This document shows, one piece after another, positions 26,741 to 39,159 of a stretch of DNA of 64,000 nucleotides (the first letter of the stretch is position 1; the number at the start of each line of letters is the position of its first letter). Location of the stretch: assembly GCF_965638725.1 (NCBI RefSeq), contig NC_134960.1:4218501-4282500 (forward strand), in the 5' to 3' direction. The notes under the pieces are model-generated. The model ran no database searches, was not told the origin of the DNA, and worked only from the letters and a program-made list of their open reading frames with translations. The position numbers and the translations under genes were made by a program. Origin of the DNA: Aptenodytes patagonicus. Its lineage: Eukaryota > Chordata > Aves > Sphenisciformes > Spheniscidae.

Positions 26741-28479
26741 TCCTCTGACATGGTACTGGGGGTCACGCAGAAGAGAAGAGGAAAACCAGTCTCCTTCCAG
26801 CAACCGTGGGGCACCCACTGGTACCCCATGGCATCCCTTCTCCCCACAGCATGCCACCTTCACCACCGTAGGACGGCTCTTGAGAAGGAACAGGGTTTGT
26901 TCAGGAGCAGGAGGATAAGGTGGCTTTCCCACGCTGCAGCAACTACTCCCGGCTTTCTGGCTCCATCTTCTGGAAGTGAGACAAAATATAGATTTATCGA
27001 AGCCTGAGCTTTTATAATGAGTTTATAACAACGCCTGCTGGTTCTGTGGGCCCTGCAATATGTCTGGGGCAAACAAATCCCTTTCCTAATGTATAAAATT
27101 TTTAATTAAACTCTGTTAAGTGCCTCTGCAAGAAAAAAAAAAATTGACAAGAGGACATTGCAGCAGTTAAACGAAACCCAAGCTGCAGGTAAGGAGCAGG
27201 AGGTTAAGCATTTCAGGGTTAGACCATGCAGGGTGGCCATGGGTTTTTTGGATGGATCAGGCAACACGGCCAACAGGGAAACAGCATTTTCCATCTCCTT
27301 TTTAAGTCGTCTCCCATTCAGTGTGGGAGAACAGGTGGATCTGACCCATAAAAATACTCTGGCCGTTCAGTGGCCTTTCTGTTAAAAAAATGAAGGATAG
27401 AAATAGCTGAGAAAGGATTTCAGAGCTTGGCTGAGTAGGTTTTAGCAGGATCTGGTGTCAGCGATGCTGGGACAGGACCTGCCCATAACCCATCCTCTCC
27501 AAACTAGCCAATTCAGCCATCTCAGCTTTCCCGATGCCATTGGGCTGCTCGGCCTCAGCATGCGAAGGACGGGGCATCCCAAGTGCACAAATCATCAGCC
27601 CAGACTTTTTGGTGGCATTTCCCCACCCAGGGTCAAGGTGCTGCCGTTCTCACCGAGAGCAGGTGGTACTGGGGTGTGCAGAGCATGGGGGATGGAGATT
27701 CTGGCCCTGAAATGTTGCTGTTAGTGTTGCCATAGGGCTTGGAGAGCAGCAAACGAAGCCTTTTCTCCCTTGTTTAACACGGGGAACTGCCCTTTTAGGC
27801 TGGCAGAGCTGGGACGCGGGGGGAGCAGAGGGACATGGGGAGCGATGGGGCTGACGTGCTGCTTGCCAGTCTGGTGCCCTGGGCCTGGGCACCTGCACCC
27901 CTGCTCCCGCATGCGTCCCAGGAGCCACGCTGCCTGCAGAAAACCATTTAGGATGCAGAAGATTTTCCACTGCTTTATGCTCACTGTCTGCAAAGCAGAC
28001 TCCCCCTCCGCTGCTTGCTTTTGGGTTTGTGCCACCAAATTTAGGTTCCCATGCACTGAGCTCCCTTTGGCTGCAGGTGCTGCTGCTGCGGCTGTGCCGG
28101 GCAGACGCTTGCCTGGGATGCTCCAGCTCTGGTGCGACACCGAGGGCAGCCAAGCACGGGCCCCAGGAGCAAAGGTTTAAAAGGTTCAGGTCGCTCCTTT
28201 GTTCTGGGGGTGCATCTGGCCTGCGAAACCTGAGCCCTACAGATCCTCTTAGATGTACTAAATAATTTCATACGGCCACTATAATTGCACAAGGGCATCT
28301 TTCCCCCTCGCAGGGCTGCAGCGCCGTGCACAACCCTCCCCGGGGCGCTCAGCAAAGAAAAGTTTTGTTCAGCTGCATGGAGAAAAATCCTTTCCCCGTT
28401 TCTCCTCCAGTTTAAGTTTGTGCCAGAGGGTGGTGCTCGATACATGCTTTGCCGACCTTCCCGCTGCTGCTGAGTTTTC

Positions 28480-28660
28480 GGGCTCGTACCCGGGTGCAGG
28501 GGCGGAGCGGAGGGGGGTTGTCTGCAGCCCGGGGGGCGCAGGCAGCTCCTGCCCCTTGCCTGCGCGGCTCCGCCCGCAGAGGCACCGCGGGGCTGCGCGC
28601 CCGCTCTGCCTCCCGGAGCACCGGCAACCGCTTGGGATGGAGCATTTTGGGAACGTTCAA
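28480..28660. promoter_or_regulatory. Small orphan CpG island
   Basis: About 19 CpGs fall within 180 bp, flanked by CpG-poor sequence. No recognisable exon adjoins it. A 104-codon frame on the plus strand (28418-28732) and one of 100 codons on the minus strand cross the island, but neither resembles a known protein and both follow from the GC bias. It could be an unannotated promoter or an enhancer-type island. Confidence 0.5.
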
Positions 28661-31468
28661 CCTAAAGTACCTCTGAAGGACTCGATTTTGAAAGAGCACT
28701 GCGTGCCTCTGCAAAGCCAGCCCTTGAGGTAGAGTCCACTAAAAATTAAGGCGTAAACAACCTCAAATATGGGAGCCTATTCATTTCCTTTATGCCACCT
28801 GTAACGGGCTACTTACCCTGAGCGGAGATTGCCGAGTTTGGCCTGTAAAGTGTTGCTAAAGTTTTTACTTAACTTTCTATAGTTTACTTGCCATGATCTT
28901 CTGGCTCACATTAATCAAAACTAAATTTAAGGGTACATTAGGTATTAAATATCTTTAGGATTGTTATTTCAGGTTTGTAAACTTTTATGTGGTTAAAAAC
29001 CTAAATATGAAACAGGTCAGGGGATGAGGCTGTTATGTGTTAGAAACCTTTCTTGCCCTTCATGCAGGAAGAGCGACAGTGTTTTGTGGCACGTGCAGGA
29101 GCTACCGGGAGCAGACGGGCTCCGTGGGGAGCGCAGGATCTGCTGGCTGCAGGGTGCAAAGCTGCAGGGCGCAGGTCCTCCCTGCATTCCCCGTCTCCTT
29201 GCAGCCCAGCAGCACACACTGCTTCTGCAGGATCAAAAGTCTTGAGCAAACCAGAGTAACTTCAAATGCAGAAGCACTTTTCCAAATTTCAACTGAGAGA
29301 AACTAAGACGGGCAGAGGGTCTGACTTTTGGGGCCAGGAGCCATTTATTTCCCTCACCAGCAGCATTTCAGTGCCTCGAAGGACATCCCCATCCCTCTCC
29401 AGCAGAGGCAAAAGCTGCCACATTGTCATGCATCCTTATTATACCCATCAGAGTAATTAAGTAGATTATTAACAGTTATCCTGTTTAAAAAGCGATTCTT
29501 ACATAGAAATGATTGACACCCCGAGCAAGTAGCAGTAGACTTCCATGGCTACGCTACTGCTACATTACCTAGATGTTGGTTCTGAGCCACCAGAAGAGAC
29601 ATGTGAATGAAGCACATGAGCGCTGATGCTCACTGGAAAAGCTGCAGAACGAAATGCGGAAATTCCCAGAGATACCCCAAAAACGTGCACGTTGAATTCC
29701 CAACTGTTTTAAATGGCTGTGGAAATCTAATCCCGCAGACATCTTGAGAGTCTCACCTCCTTTCCCCACTTCCTTGCCTCTCCACATATAAATCTTTGTC
29801 TCTGGGTTTCTGGTGTGTGACTTACGATTTTTAAATGCTTATTTTGGCAATGCGCAGTGGTGGGATGTTTCAGCTTTGCCTGGAGGCTGGAGCAGGACTC
29901 TCTCCTTGGAGATAGGTTTAAATGTGAGGGACTTGGCCAAGAACTTCCTGGTAGAAATCGCTATTCTCCAAAGCAGGACTCTTAAGGAAAAAACCAGGAG
30001 GCCAGTTTGGACATCTGTATGGTTTTTGACTGAGATAATTGTAAACCATGGGATAGTGACATGAGCAAACAGCAAAGCAAACCACAGATGATCTGATTAG
30101 TTTTCTGCCATGGACATTTTATCTGTATGTTCAACACAGAGTGAAAGACCATTCTTCAAAGCCGCAAGTGTCTTTGGGGAAATCTTCTGTCATTAGTACC
30201 CATGGTGATGTCAGTCAAGCCATACCCCGGCTCCCGGGCAGAGAAATCCATACCCCGTCCCAGCCAGCCTCTTCCATAGATGTGGGTGAGCAGCTTTCTG
30301 CTGCATGCTGGCAGCAGATATGATTATATTGCTGAGCGAACATTCACTTGCTGCTGGAAGGCACTTTGAAAGCCTCTCTCTCTCTCTTTCCTTCCTCAGG
30401 GGTAGGAGAGCTTCCTTCTCCATCTTCTGATGGCATTCCTAGGCAGATTTGGGAGTCTTGTAGTCTTGGAGGGAGACAGTTTTTGTTGATATTAAAATGC
30501 AAGTGTATTTAAACATTAATTCTGGTCATTGTGAATCATAAAGTGAGGTAGTGAAGTATGAATACTGCATGTCTTTTTAGTGCTTAGAGATCTGAGTTTG
30601 ACTATAGCAGAGTTTAATGTCTTTTAGGCATGGCAACGTAACCCAACCCAACGTGACATGGTCGGACTGCAGCAAGGTTTGTACATCGCATGGGTACGCA
30701 GATTGAAGGTTAGGCTCTTCGAGCCCATCATGGGATGGTAACGATTCCATTTAGCGTTTATTAAATTAAAGTAGCTTTCTAAATTGCCAGCAATCCTTTG
30801 GCCATGTAATAGCGGGCTGATATTTAACATGGGCAGCATTTGCAACATTTAAACATTTTCAACATTCAGGATCTGAAAATGACTTGGGATTATTTTGCTC
30901 CCCTGCCCTGCCCTGCTTTTCATCCGCAAACCATGACTGCAAGGAAGGACAAGAGAGAAGGGAAAAGGCTGGGCTTTATGGGCTGGTAGTCACAGACTGC
31001 CTGGTCCTCTTCTAGCACGGGCAGGTCTTTCCCTGGACAGGTTTGCTTTCTCTTGAAGGCTGTTATTTTGCTCTTTATCAGCACCAGCTTCACTTTTTCC
31101 TTTCTAGTTTGCCTTCAGAGGCAGTTATTACCAAATATTCAGGTTGGCGCATTTAATAGCTTGTTGCACGATAGCAGCCCAAGAACACCAGCTTATTTCC
31201 AGCAGTTTTCCGCTTTAACTTTGCCCCCTTCACTAGTGCCTGTCCTCCGTAGTGAACCACAGCTTCTGAGGTCACCCATTTTTCCCATCCTAGGGAAAAG
31301 TTGGGCAAGAAATAAATTATAGACTCGAATTTCAGTGCCTTGAGAAGTCACTTGGTTCAAATACAGCTCCAAAACCATGAGCCCATCTCCTTTGTATATG
31401 AGGGCAGGCTAGAGTTTGGTGTGGCCCCAGGAAGATCCCATTCTGACGGGCGCCATGACAATAAACAC

Positions 31469-31493
31469 GTTAATTAAATTAATTAATTTAAAG
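31469..31493. promoter_or_regulatory. Homeodomain-site cluster (TTAATTAA repeats)
   Basis: Overlapping TTAATTAA / TTAATT units form an AT-only stretch with several adjacent homeodomain core sites. It may equally be simple AT-rich sequence. Confidence 0.3.
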
Positions 31494-31959
31494 GGGCAAA
31501 GGTTCAGTGGGCGGGTGGTGCTTTTGTATTTCCAAACCAGTTAACTCAGCTCAAATTCAAACGTGACCAAGACAGATCTGCTTTGACTAGCAAAACCCAG
31601 CATACTGCAGAGACTTAGCCGTGCTCTTTGTACGAGCCCAGCCCCTGCCAAGCCTCGATGGCTGGGATGAGGCATGTCCTTAGGTTAACAGAAACCCAAT
31701 AAGATATCAAATTAGTTGGGGTTCTCTGTGCTTTTTGAAATCATTGGGAGAATTGTGATGCGCCAGGGCGCAGGGTGCTATTCTTCCTATCTCTTAGCTC
31801 CATTGTGCGGGGGTGAACAAAGCCAAGAGGTGTAATTTAAAGGTGCTGTGACCTCCCATGAGCAGCTCTCCCCATTGTGCTGCCGGTTTTGTTTTCTGTA
31901 TGTGTTTTTTTTCTCCACTGAGATCTACTGATCATAAATATGCATGAATAAAAGAGCCA

Positions 31960-31987
31960 GGGGAGAGGAGGGGAGGGGGGAAGGGGG
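31960..31987 (+). other. G-quadruplex motif
   Basis: Runs of 4, 4, 6 and 5 G are separated by short A/G loops. It directly precedes the motif-rich block that begins near 32000. Confidence 0.5.
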
Positions 31988-32338
31988 CTCATAACCAGCT
32001 TGGATAAAGTCCTTTTCTGAATTTTCCACTCTCAGCTTCCTGACGTCAAATGAAATAAGGGACCACACCGCCGGATTAGCTCAGCCGGAGTTCCTATTTC
32101 CAATTGTAAAAGCAGAACCCTGGCATCATAACAATCATTATAATTATCACTTACAGAGGGGTCTTATCATATAACAGCTTCTTTTTATTCGGGGTGGAGG
32201 GGGACCGAAGGGGGCTGGGGGAGATAATTCCAACCACAGGGGTTTGCGTCTTCATTCATCACTTTCCAAACAAGCCACTGGAAAATTGAAGTCCCTGAGC
32301 AATTTACAGATTACAGCTCTCTCCTGGTACAGCGACAC

Positions 32339-32354
32339 GTGTGCGCGCGCACAC
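32339..32354. repeat. 16-bp alternating palindrome (Z-DNA-prone)
   Basis: GTGTGCGCGCGCACAC is self-complementary and strictly alternates purine and pyrimidine. It lies within the candidate regulatory block 31900-32900. Confidence 0.75.
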
Positions 32355-33829
32355 ACGCTCGCTCCAGCCATCGGACATAAACCAGGTACGCCTTGGGTGA
32401 CCATCGGAAAGAAGGAAAAAAAAAAGAAATCCCCCCGCCCTGCTTTTCTGCTCCAAACTCGGGCAGAAACGGACGTAACCTTCCCTTTTAAGCCTAGCAA
32501 CTCCAGCCCGGCCGCACAGCTCCTCCTGGATTAATCTTTCTTTTTTTTGGCTCAGTGAATTGTGGTCAAGGCCATTGTAACGTGAGTGCTGCCGGGGCGC
32601 GGATTGGCTGGAGGAGGCTCAGAGAGGCCCCTTTTCACAGGGGACTAATTGCTTTAGACCACCAGTATTTGGGAGCTACAGATGTCTTCCTTAATTTGCC
32701 TAGAGAGCACAATCGGCCCCATCTGTTGCATTTTTTTCCCCCCTCTGTCTCTCAAGTCGCCTTCTTCCCCCTGTCTGCAAAGGCCTAAATTGAAAACTCA
32801 TCAAAAAGTAATACAAGAGCAGTTTGGCTGGGAAGCTGCTGCCGTGGGGCTTTGCCTTTAATAAAGGCCCCCCTGCTACTTTTACACATGGGCTGGGGAG
32901 CAGAGAAAGGAGGAGGAGGAAAGCAGAAACAACTTAGAAGAGGGGGGGAAAGCTAAAAACTAACAGCCAGATGGGATATTTGGAGGCAGGATAATTTGAT
33001 GTGTCATGGCTGGAGGAGAACAAGGGGCAGCCCCTTGTTTTCTGTGTGTACACACAACAAAATAGATGACTTCTGGAGCGGGGAAGGGAGAGGAGCCGGG
33101 GGCCGGCCGGGGGCTGCCGATCCCTACATCTCGTTGTCACTGGCGGGGGGAGCGGTCGCTGCCCTGTGGTCGATGACTTCCCCAGCACACACCTCCGGGC
33201 ATGGAGAGAGATGGAGAGAGGTCAGAAGGAGGGAAGGGGGAAGAGAGAGGAGACGAGCCTTTGCCCTTCTGCAGGGCTGGGAAGCTGTCTTGGCCCAGAG
33301 TGGTCTTGGACCATATGTAAGGCCTGGGCTGGGGATGCTGCTCTGCACCTACCCATACCCAAGAAATCAGAAGAGGGTGTTGCTTTCTCCTTGCTGGTTC
33401 AGTGATTTGACTCCAGAGCGTGTAATGGTGCTGCATCACCAACAGGCTCTTCCTCGTGCTGGCTCCAGGCCAGCGGCACCGCTTCACCTCGAACTCAGCC
33501 CTGGGCAGAAAGAGAGGACAAGCCCAAGAAATCACTAAAATATTAATTGGGAGGGTTGTGGGGGAAAATATACCTCATCTTTGTTCAACATCCCCATCAC
33601 GGCCCAGCCTCAGCACGCACAGCTGATGAGAGGGTCGTAAAAACCCACATTGTTTAACGCAAGTAGAAATGGCATTTCCTTATGGCAAATTTGGCACTGG
33701 TGCTGTGCGGGGACATGGTGAAGGCACCAGCCATCCCCGACCCGGTGTGTGTGCTTGGTCTGCGCCCCTGCAAAAAGCAGTGAATGTATTCACAGCCCAC
33801 CTGGGAGATAAATGTTACCCCATCCAACG

Positions 33830-33890
33830 CAGCTCAGTTTGCTTGAGCCCACTTCAGAAGCCATGAGTAAAATGGGAATAAAAATCTCCT
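33830..33890 (+). mobile_element. Possible MIR-like fragment
   Basis: CTCAGTTTGCTTGAG followed by GAGTAAAATGGGAATAAAAA resembles the MIR segment CTCAGTTTCCTCATCTGTAAAATGGGGATAAT in forward orientation, with an inserted spacer. Short and weak. Confidence 0.28.
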
Positions 33891-36800
33891 AGTCCCAACC
33901 CCGTGGCGTAGCCACAGGGACATCTTCTGACAGCGACCACCTGGGCTGGGCCAGCGTGAGGCAACAGCCCGTTTCAGCTCATCTGTGATTTATTTAACAC
34001 TGAAGATTTTTCCCTACTACCTTCTCTTGCCTTAAAATAATCGTGTTTGGTGCAGTAAGTCGGGAGCGTGGCGGGCCGGTCGTTTGCTTTCCTTTATGCT
34101 AAAAGAGAAGAAAGCTCAAGTGATGGAGAAAGCCCCAAGCATCCTCCTCCCACCCAGCCGGTGCCTGCGCCAGCCACCCCGGCTCCTGCCTCGCCAGGGA
34201 TGGGTGCTGCAGTGGCAGGACACTTTCTGGTCGCCCACTACAGGGGAAGGCAGGGAGCTGCCCGTGCAGGCAGCACACTGTCCGGCAGCTGTGCAGGCAG
34301 CACAAATGAGAGGTGCTTGGTTATCAGGCTCTGTCCCGAAACCTGAGCCCGGGTGCCAGCACCGCGGCCATCAGCGCTTGATCGATCATTCCCATTTCCT
34401 GGCTGTCCATCAGGCGTCTCTCCCGGAGTCCTCGGAAAGGTTTTGTTTAGATGTTCAGTTGCGTAGAAAAAAAATTCCATTTATCTTGAAGGACCCTCTC
34501 AAAACAATGCGAAAGAAATCACCGCAGCCATTTACTGCTACTGCTGGGAGCCCCACGAGGACCAGTCTGTGGGCTTGGGACCTGCGGGACTGATCCAGCA
34601 GCTCCCACGTCTGCTACAGGACAGCTTCCAGCTATTGCCACCGCCAATTCCCAGCTTGCTTACACAATCAACAGGTTCTTTTTAGCAAAGGTTTCCTAAA
34701 AAGGAGGGAAAACAGTGCTAGGCCTGCACCTCTGCCAGCTGAGATGGAGGCATGAGGCAAGATGCTTTCACTGCTGGGTCGTGGGGCCCACAAGCGCACC
34801 CCACAGCCACGCAGCCCCGGGGCTAGGTAGAGCTACGAGGGCACTAAAAAATGGTTTCTGCATTTCATGCACTGCCACTCTGCTTGGGAGTGGGGAAATT
34901 ATTTCTTCGGAAATACCAAAGGTTTATCAGTCTCGGAGGGCCTAAATGAGGTCCCAGGTCCCCTCTGGTGCTGGGGAGTTTTTGGAGAAATACCCACCTC
35001 AAACAGACTTATTGCTGTCTTTGCTTTTTTGCTTATTACTTATTGCTTTGTTTATTGCTTTTTGCTTTTCCTTGGGTACCCCTAGTTAAAAAACGTAATT
35101 ATTACTTCTCCTAGGGGAGGGAAAAAAAAAAAAAAAGACAGTTTATCAAACTGGGAAGATCTCGAAAGCATTGGTGGAGAACAAAGGCTGCAGGACTGGA
35201 GCTTCACAGTCCGGGCCGTGTCCTGGGAGCGCTCCGGTGACCTGCTCAGACAGAAAGCCCACAAGCACGTCTCTGTGCTGGGGCCGGTTGCTTCCCAGGG
35301 CAGCCCTCTCCTTGGGGAGAAGGTGAATGGCTTCCTTGAATAAGTCACTGGATAGCCTTGGCCAGGCGCAGGCTGGCTGCTGCTTCCTGTAGGTCTCTGT
35401 CTCGCTACTCAAAAACTGGATACTCTGTTGTGACATTTATTTTTCCTCCAACGGACTTGAGAAAAGGAAACGGCTGCGTGCAGGCCAGGGGTGCCAATGG
35501 GGAACAGCGATGCTGCAGGCTGTGGGGTGAGAGGAGAGTGAGCCGGGGTGATGGGCACCCATCTCGGCTGCCTGTGTTTCCTGTAAGGGTTAAAACAAGG
35601 ACCAGCAGTTGAAAACTTTTAGAAGAATATGGCAATCAAAAAAGGGAGCTCTAGTTCTTGTTGTCGAGGCAGCCCAGAAACTGTTGAAGAGCCACTGGAA
35701 AGCCATTGAGCTTTTGTCTAATAACTCCTGTGATAATAATTAGCTCAGCCAAGGCAGATTTTAAAGGGGCTTTAAAATTCTTGTTCAGTGACTTGAAAGA
35801 AAAAAGACAACCAGAGGCTCCTCTCATCTGAACATCAATGTGAATCCCACAAAATCCCATTATTCCTCTTTTAGATCAGCAGTTTGATCAGTTCAGCCTT
35901 TTCCCTCCCCAAGGCAACAACTTTCCCCCTTTGTGCATGTTTTCCCCCTCGAGATCTGAGCGCCTCACCGTGCACACATGCGATGCCGCAGAGCCTGGTC
36001 CCCTCTCCCCTGAACCCTTGCAGGTGGCAGCGACCTGCTGTCCCCACCATGCCAGCAAGGGTGACAGAAAATGAACAGGTGGAGGTAGAGGAGGGAGGTC
36101 TGTTTGCAAGAGCACCCACATTCACCAGGCTATTTTTCTTAACTTGGGAAGAAAGAATTTGTTGCATTTCGAAGCCTGCTGGTCTGCTGGTGCTCTCAGG
36201 CTTTGCTTTCAAGATGCCAGTGAACCTTAAGCACCTGGCAGGTGGAGGCAAAACTTGACGGTCTAAAACTCACATCTTCATCCAGAGCTAGGTCTAGCTA
36301 CAGCGGAAGGTAAAATTCTCATAAAAATTAATGGTTTGAGTGATTTTTTGAGTGAGCCAACCACATAGGAGTGGAAGAAGAAATGCTGACACTAGCCCAG
36401 ATCTGTTAACCAGAGACCTTGCTGTGCCTTGCCTCTGCTGGAGACCTTCCACATGTCCCCCTTCCCAGGTTCGTGGACATTTAGGGCAGTTCATGGGCAG
36501 CTCCAACTTGTGCTCACCAGGATTAAGCAGGGAGCTCTGGCCCCGGGACTCCCCTGCCCTCACGGCTGATGCACTGGAGAAGCCAGCTCACCGGGATGTG
36601 TATCTACTGGGAACATGCCAGGTTGGATGCACTTAAAGACAGGGACTTAGAGGCAACCTGCTGCTCTTTTTGCCCTCCCAGAGGTCACTAAGGCACCTTT
36701 CTCAGGAAAAATCTGTAAATCTGCAAAGATCCACAACCACCAAAGGCTCTATCAGCACAGCCAGGTGCTAAGGGGTATTTCAGCAACATTTGATGTAAGA

Positions 36801-37393
36801 GAAGGGATGGGGAAAGGAGGCTGACTTTCGGTTGGGAGATGGAGGCACAACCCCTAGGTAGTTGGTTTTCCTCCTGGCTGAGTACCAGCTGAATACATCC
36901 ATCTCGTGCAGATTTTACACCAGACCCTCATTCCAGTGGGTCCAGACACAGCTTTGGGCAAGAACTATAGAGGCAAAAGAGGTCAGGAAGCAGTTAAGAG
37001 GAGGGGTGACACTGTGCGGTGCTTGACAGTCTTACGCCGGGTACCGTGGTGCCCAGAAAGTCTTTCCAGGCTGGGAACTGGTGCTCCAGGTTCCCTAGTG
37101 TCTGTACAGCCCCGGCCAAGCTGCGGTCCTGCTCGCCAAGGAGGCTTCCCAGGTTTAATACCAATGCAAAGACCATCAGTTTGGAGCTGAGCAATAACCC
37201 CCCCAGCAGGGAATACAAACCCTCCCCTGGGCTGGAGCAGCTCGGGTTGCAACACCACAAGAAATGGCGAGTTCAAATACAAACAAACCCCAATTTCTTT
37301 GCAAAATTTTCTCCTTTGAGTAGACTAGAAGTGACATTGAGCTGAAAGCAAGTTTTGCTAGTAAAATATACTAATAAACTGCTTTGGAGTGTC

Positions 37394-37466
37394 ATAAACT
37401 GTGTTGGTTTTTTTTAATGGCAAATAATAAAGGAGTTTAATAAACTGTTGGTTTTTTTAATGGCAA
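37394..37466. repeat. Short imperfect direct repeat
   Basis: ATAAACTGTGTTGG, a T-run and AATGGCAA (37394-37423) recur at 37440-37466, where the second copy lacks a GT pair and one T. The period is about 46 bp. It lies in AT-rich sequence just before an orphan CpG island. Confidence 0.8.
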
Positions 37467-37699
37467 TTTTTAAGCGGCTGGAGCAGAGATCAGGAGTTCA
37501 GACTCTCCTTGTTCTGTTTGTGGTATATTTATCTTCATGAAGAGAATGGTAGCAGGGGGATTTATTTTTCTGAATGAATGTCTCTAAGCCCCCCATACCT
37601 CCAGGGCTTATAGTAAGGTTGGATCCAATGACAGGAGAGTCAACATTATAAGCCCTTAGAGAGGGCTGAGTGCCTTGTAGATAGTCTCAAGTGGATGTG

Positions 37700-37865
37700 C
37701 TTTCAGCGCGCCGTTACCCCGGCTTACATTAGCGGCTGAAGAGACTTTGTCTGTCCCCGATGCCCTCGGGTGACCCGCGACCCCTGCGACTTCGCTCTGC
37801 CGAGATCTGACGCTCGCGTGAGCCCCCGGCCGAGGAAATGGAGAGGCGCATTGTGCCGCGGAGAA
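37700..37865. promoter_or_regulatory. Small orphan CpG island
   Basis: About 20 CpGs within 165 bp, including CGCGCCG, CCCGCGA and CTCGCGTG clusters, between AT-rich sequence to the left and ordinary sequence to the right. No known gene is recognisable. It lies about 13 kb 3' of NEUROG1. Confidence 0.5.
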
Positions 37866-39159
37866 AGAGCAACACAAACACGGGGTGTTCTCAAAGGAAA
37901 CAAAAACCCAGTGGAAAAAAACCCTTCCCAAACTGGCAGCGAGGGGCAGCCAGGGAGAAAGCGCAGGCACACGCGCTGCCGGGCAAAGCCACCCTGGAAA
38001 ACGCACTGCTGGGGAGTTTCTGGAGCTCCTCGGGCTCCTTCTGCCACGGGGTCTCTGCTGGCTTTAGGTTTGGCTGAGCAAGCGGTGGGGGGGTGATGGA
38101 AAGTGGGTTTCCCTGTGGGTTCTGCATTTCTGGATACAAAAAGAAAATAGGCTTGTTTTGCTTTTGGGGAGTGCTTGATGAATGTGGTGGCAGAGATACA
38201 GCGCGGACATTATATGCTGTATCCATATGTCCCAAAGGAAAAAAGCAGAGCTAAACCCTACTTGTGTCTCTGCAGAAAATGCTGAAACTCCATTCAGAGT
38301 TTCAAATGTCAAAAAAGGGCTGGAGCAGCCCAAGCCTCTGCGCCGTGGAGGATGCCAAGCCCTGACCTGCCCCCCTAAGGGGGTGCAATCACCCACGCCT
38401 GGGTCAGGCGGCCAGGCTGGCACCGTCCCTGGGGCTGGCACCCTCGCTGGGGCAGGGGGTGGCAGCAGGGACAGGTGGGATGGGGCAGGGGTCTGTAAGC
38501 AAGCGCGGTCACTACCGTTGTTGTTATGCACAGCCAGTGCCTCGCTTTGAATAGCTCTTAATTGCCAAGAGAGGCCACTCTGTCCCAACCAGTGGTTCCC
38601 TGCAGGGAAGGGTGCTTGTGCAAACAGCCACATCCCTCCCAGGGACCTTTGGGCTGATTTGGGGTGTTGAGGGTCACCACCCTGCCTGGCCCTGCCTGGC
38701 CCCAAACCCGTGCCCAGCTGCTTGCTATCAGCCTAACCGAGACAGCGACATCTTCATACAGCCTCCGGCTACTGCACAGAGAGCCCCAAAGAGTGTGAGA
38801 TCTGCCATAAATCACAAGCCGGCAGCGATGGCATCATGTTCCCATCTCCTCTCTTGAAACCTGGGCTTCCCCCATCTGTGTCCTCCACCCCCACTTGGCT
38901 TCAGACCTTGCTGCTCCGCTTCAGGCTCAGTTCCTGCACTTTGCAGCACCTCTGGGAGGGCACAGGACATGCCCTCCCTCTTTAAAGAGGTGCTGCAGCG
39001 GAGGGGGTGCAGCCGTGGTTCTGACCGGGGCAGGGATGGGGAGGAGGTGACAGAGCAGCATCTTCCCCATCACCTTGGAGAGGTGGGACATGCCCCCTCC
39101 CAGCCCACCCAGCACATCCAAGCCTGGCCCACGCATGGGAGCATTTTCCAGATGCCAGT

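Larger units (their letters stand above)
25026..31899. other. Intergenic, no supported gene
   Basis: Non-coding sequence containing a MIR-like fragment, the orphan CpG island at 28480 and AT-rich stretches (25230-25420, 28740-29000, 30470-30860). A short 12-bp direct repeat (GGACGTGCTTCT/C) sits at 25884-25907. Frames of 139-167 codons at 27650-28153 overlap on both strands and are unrecognised. Confidence 0.5.
31900..32900. promoter_or_regulatory. Candidate developmental enhancer block
   Basis: Dense factor motifs are seen. These include a full CRE (TGACGTCA, 32041-32048), GGATTAG (OTX/PITX type, 32073-32079), AATTATCAC and CTTATCAT (GATA-like), CCATTGTAA (SOX-like), ACTAATTGC (homeodomain), and E-boxes CAGATG (32679-32684) and CATCTG (32720-32725) of the kind preferred by neurogenin/NeuroD factors. 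No ORF or repeat occupies it, apart from the short palindrome. It lies about 18 kb 3' of NEUROG1. Motifs are seen; enhancer function is inferred. Confidence 0.35.
32901..39159. other. Intergenic, no supported gene
   Basis: Unique sequence apart from the short direct repeat and orphan CpG island listed separately. Frames of 180 codons (32996-33538, plus) and 213 codons (38064-38705, minus) are unrecognised and rich in Pro, Ser and Gly, as expected for chance frames in GC-rich DNA. Confidence 0.5.

Noticed and set aside
28418..28440. CTCF-like core (GCCAGAGGGTGGTGC)
   Set aside because: Several core positions deviate from the consensus; without accessibility data it is not supportable.
32996..33538. 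A 180-codon plus-strand frame
   Set aside because: Unrecognised, with overlapping long frames on the opposite strand, as expected in stop-poor GC-rich DNA.
38064..38705. A 213-codon minus-strand frame
   Set aside because: No domain, low-complexity Pro/Ser/Gly composition, and no splice or promoter context beyond GC-richness.
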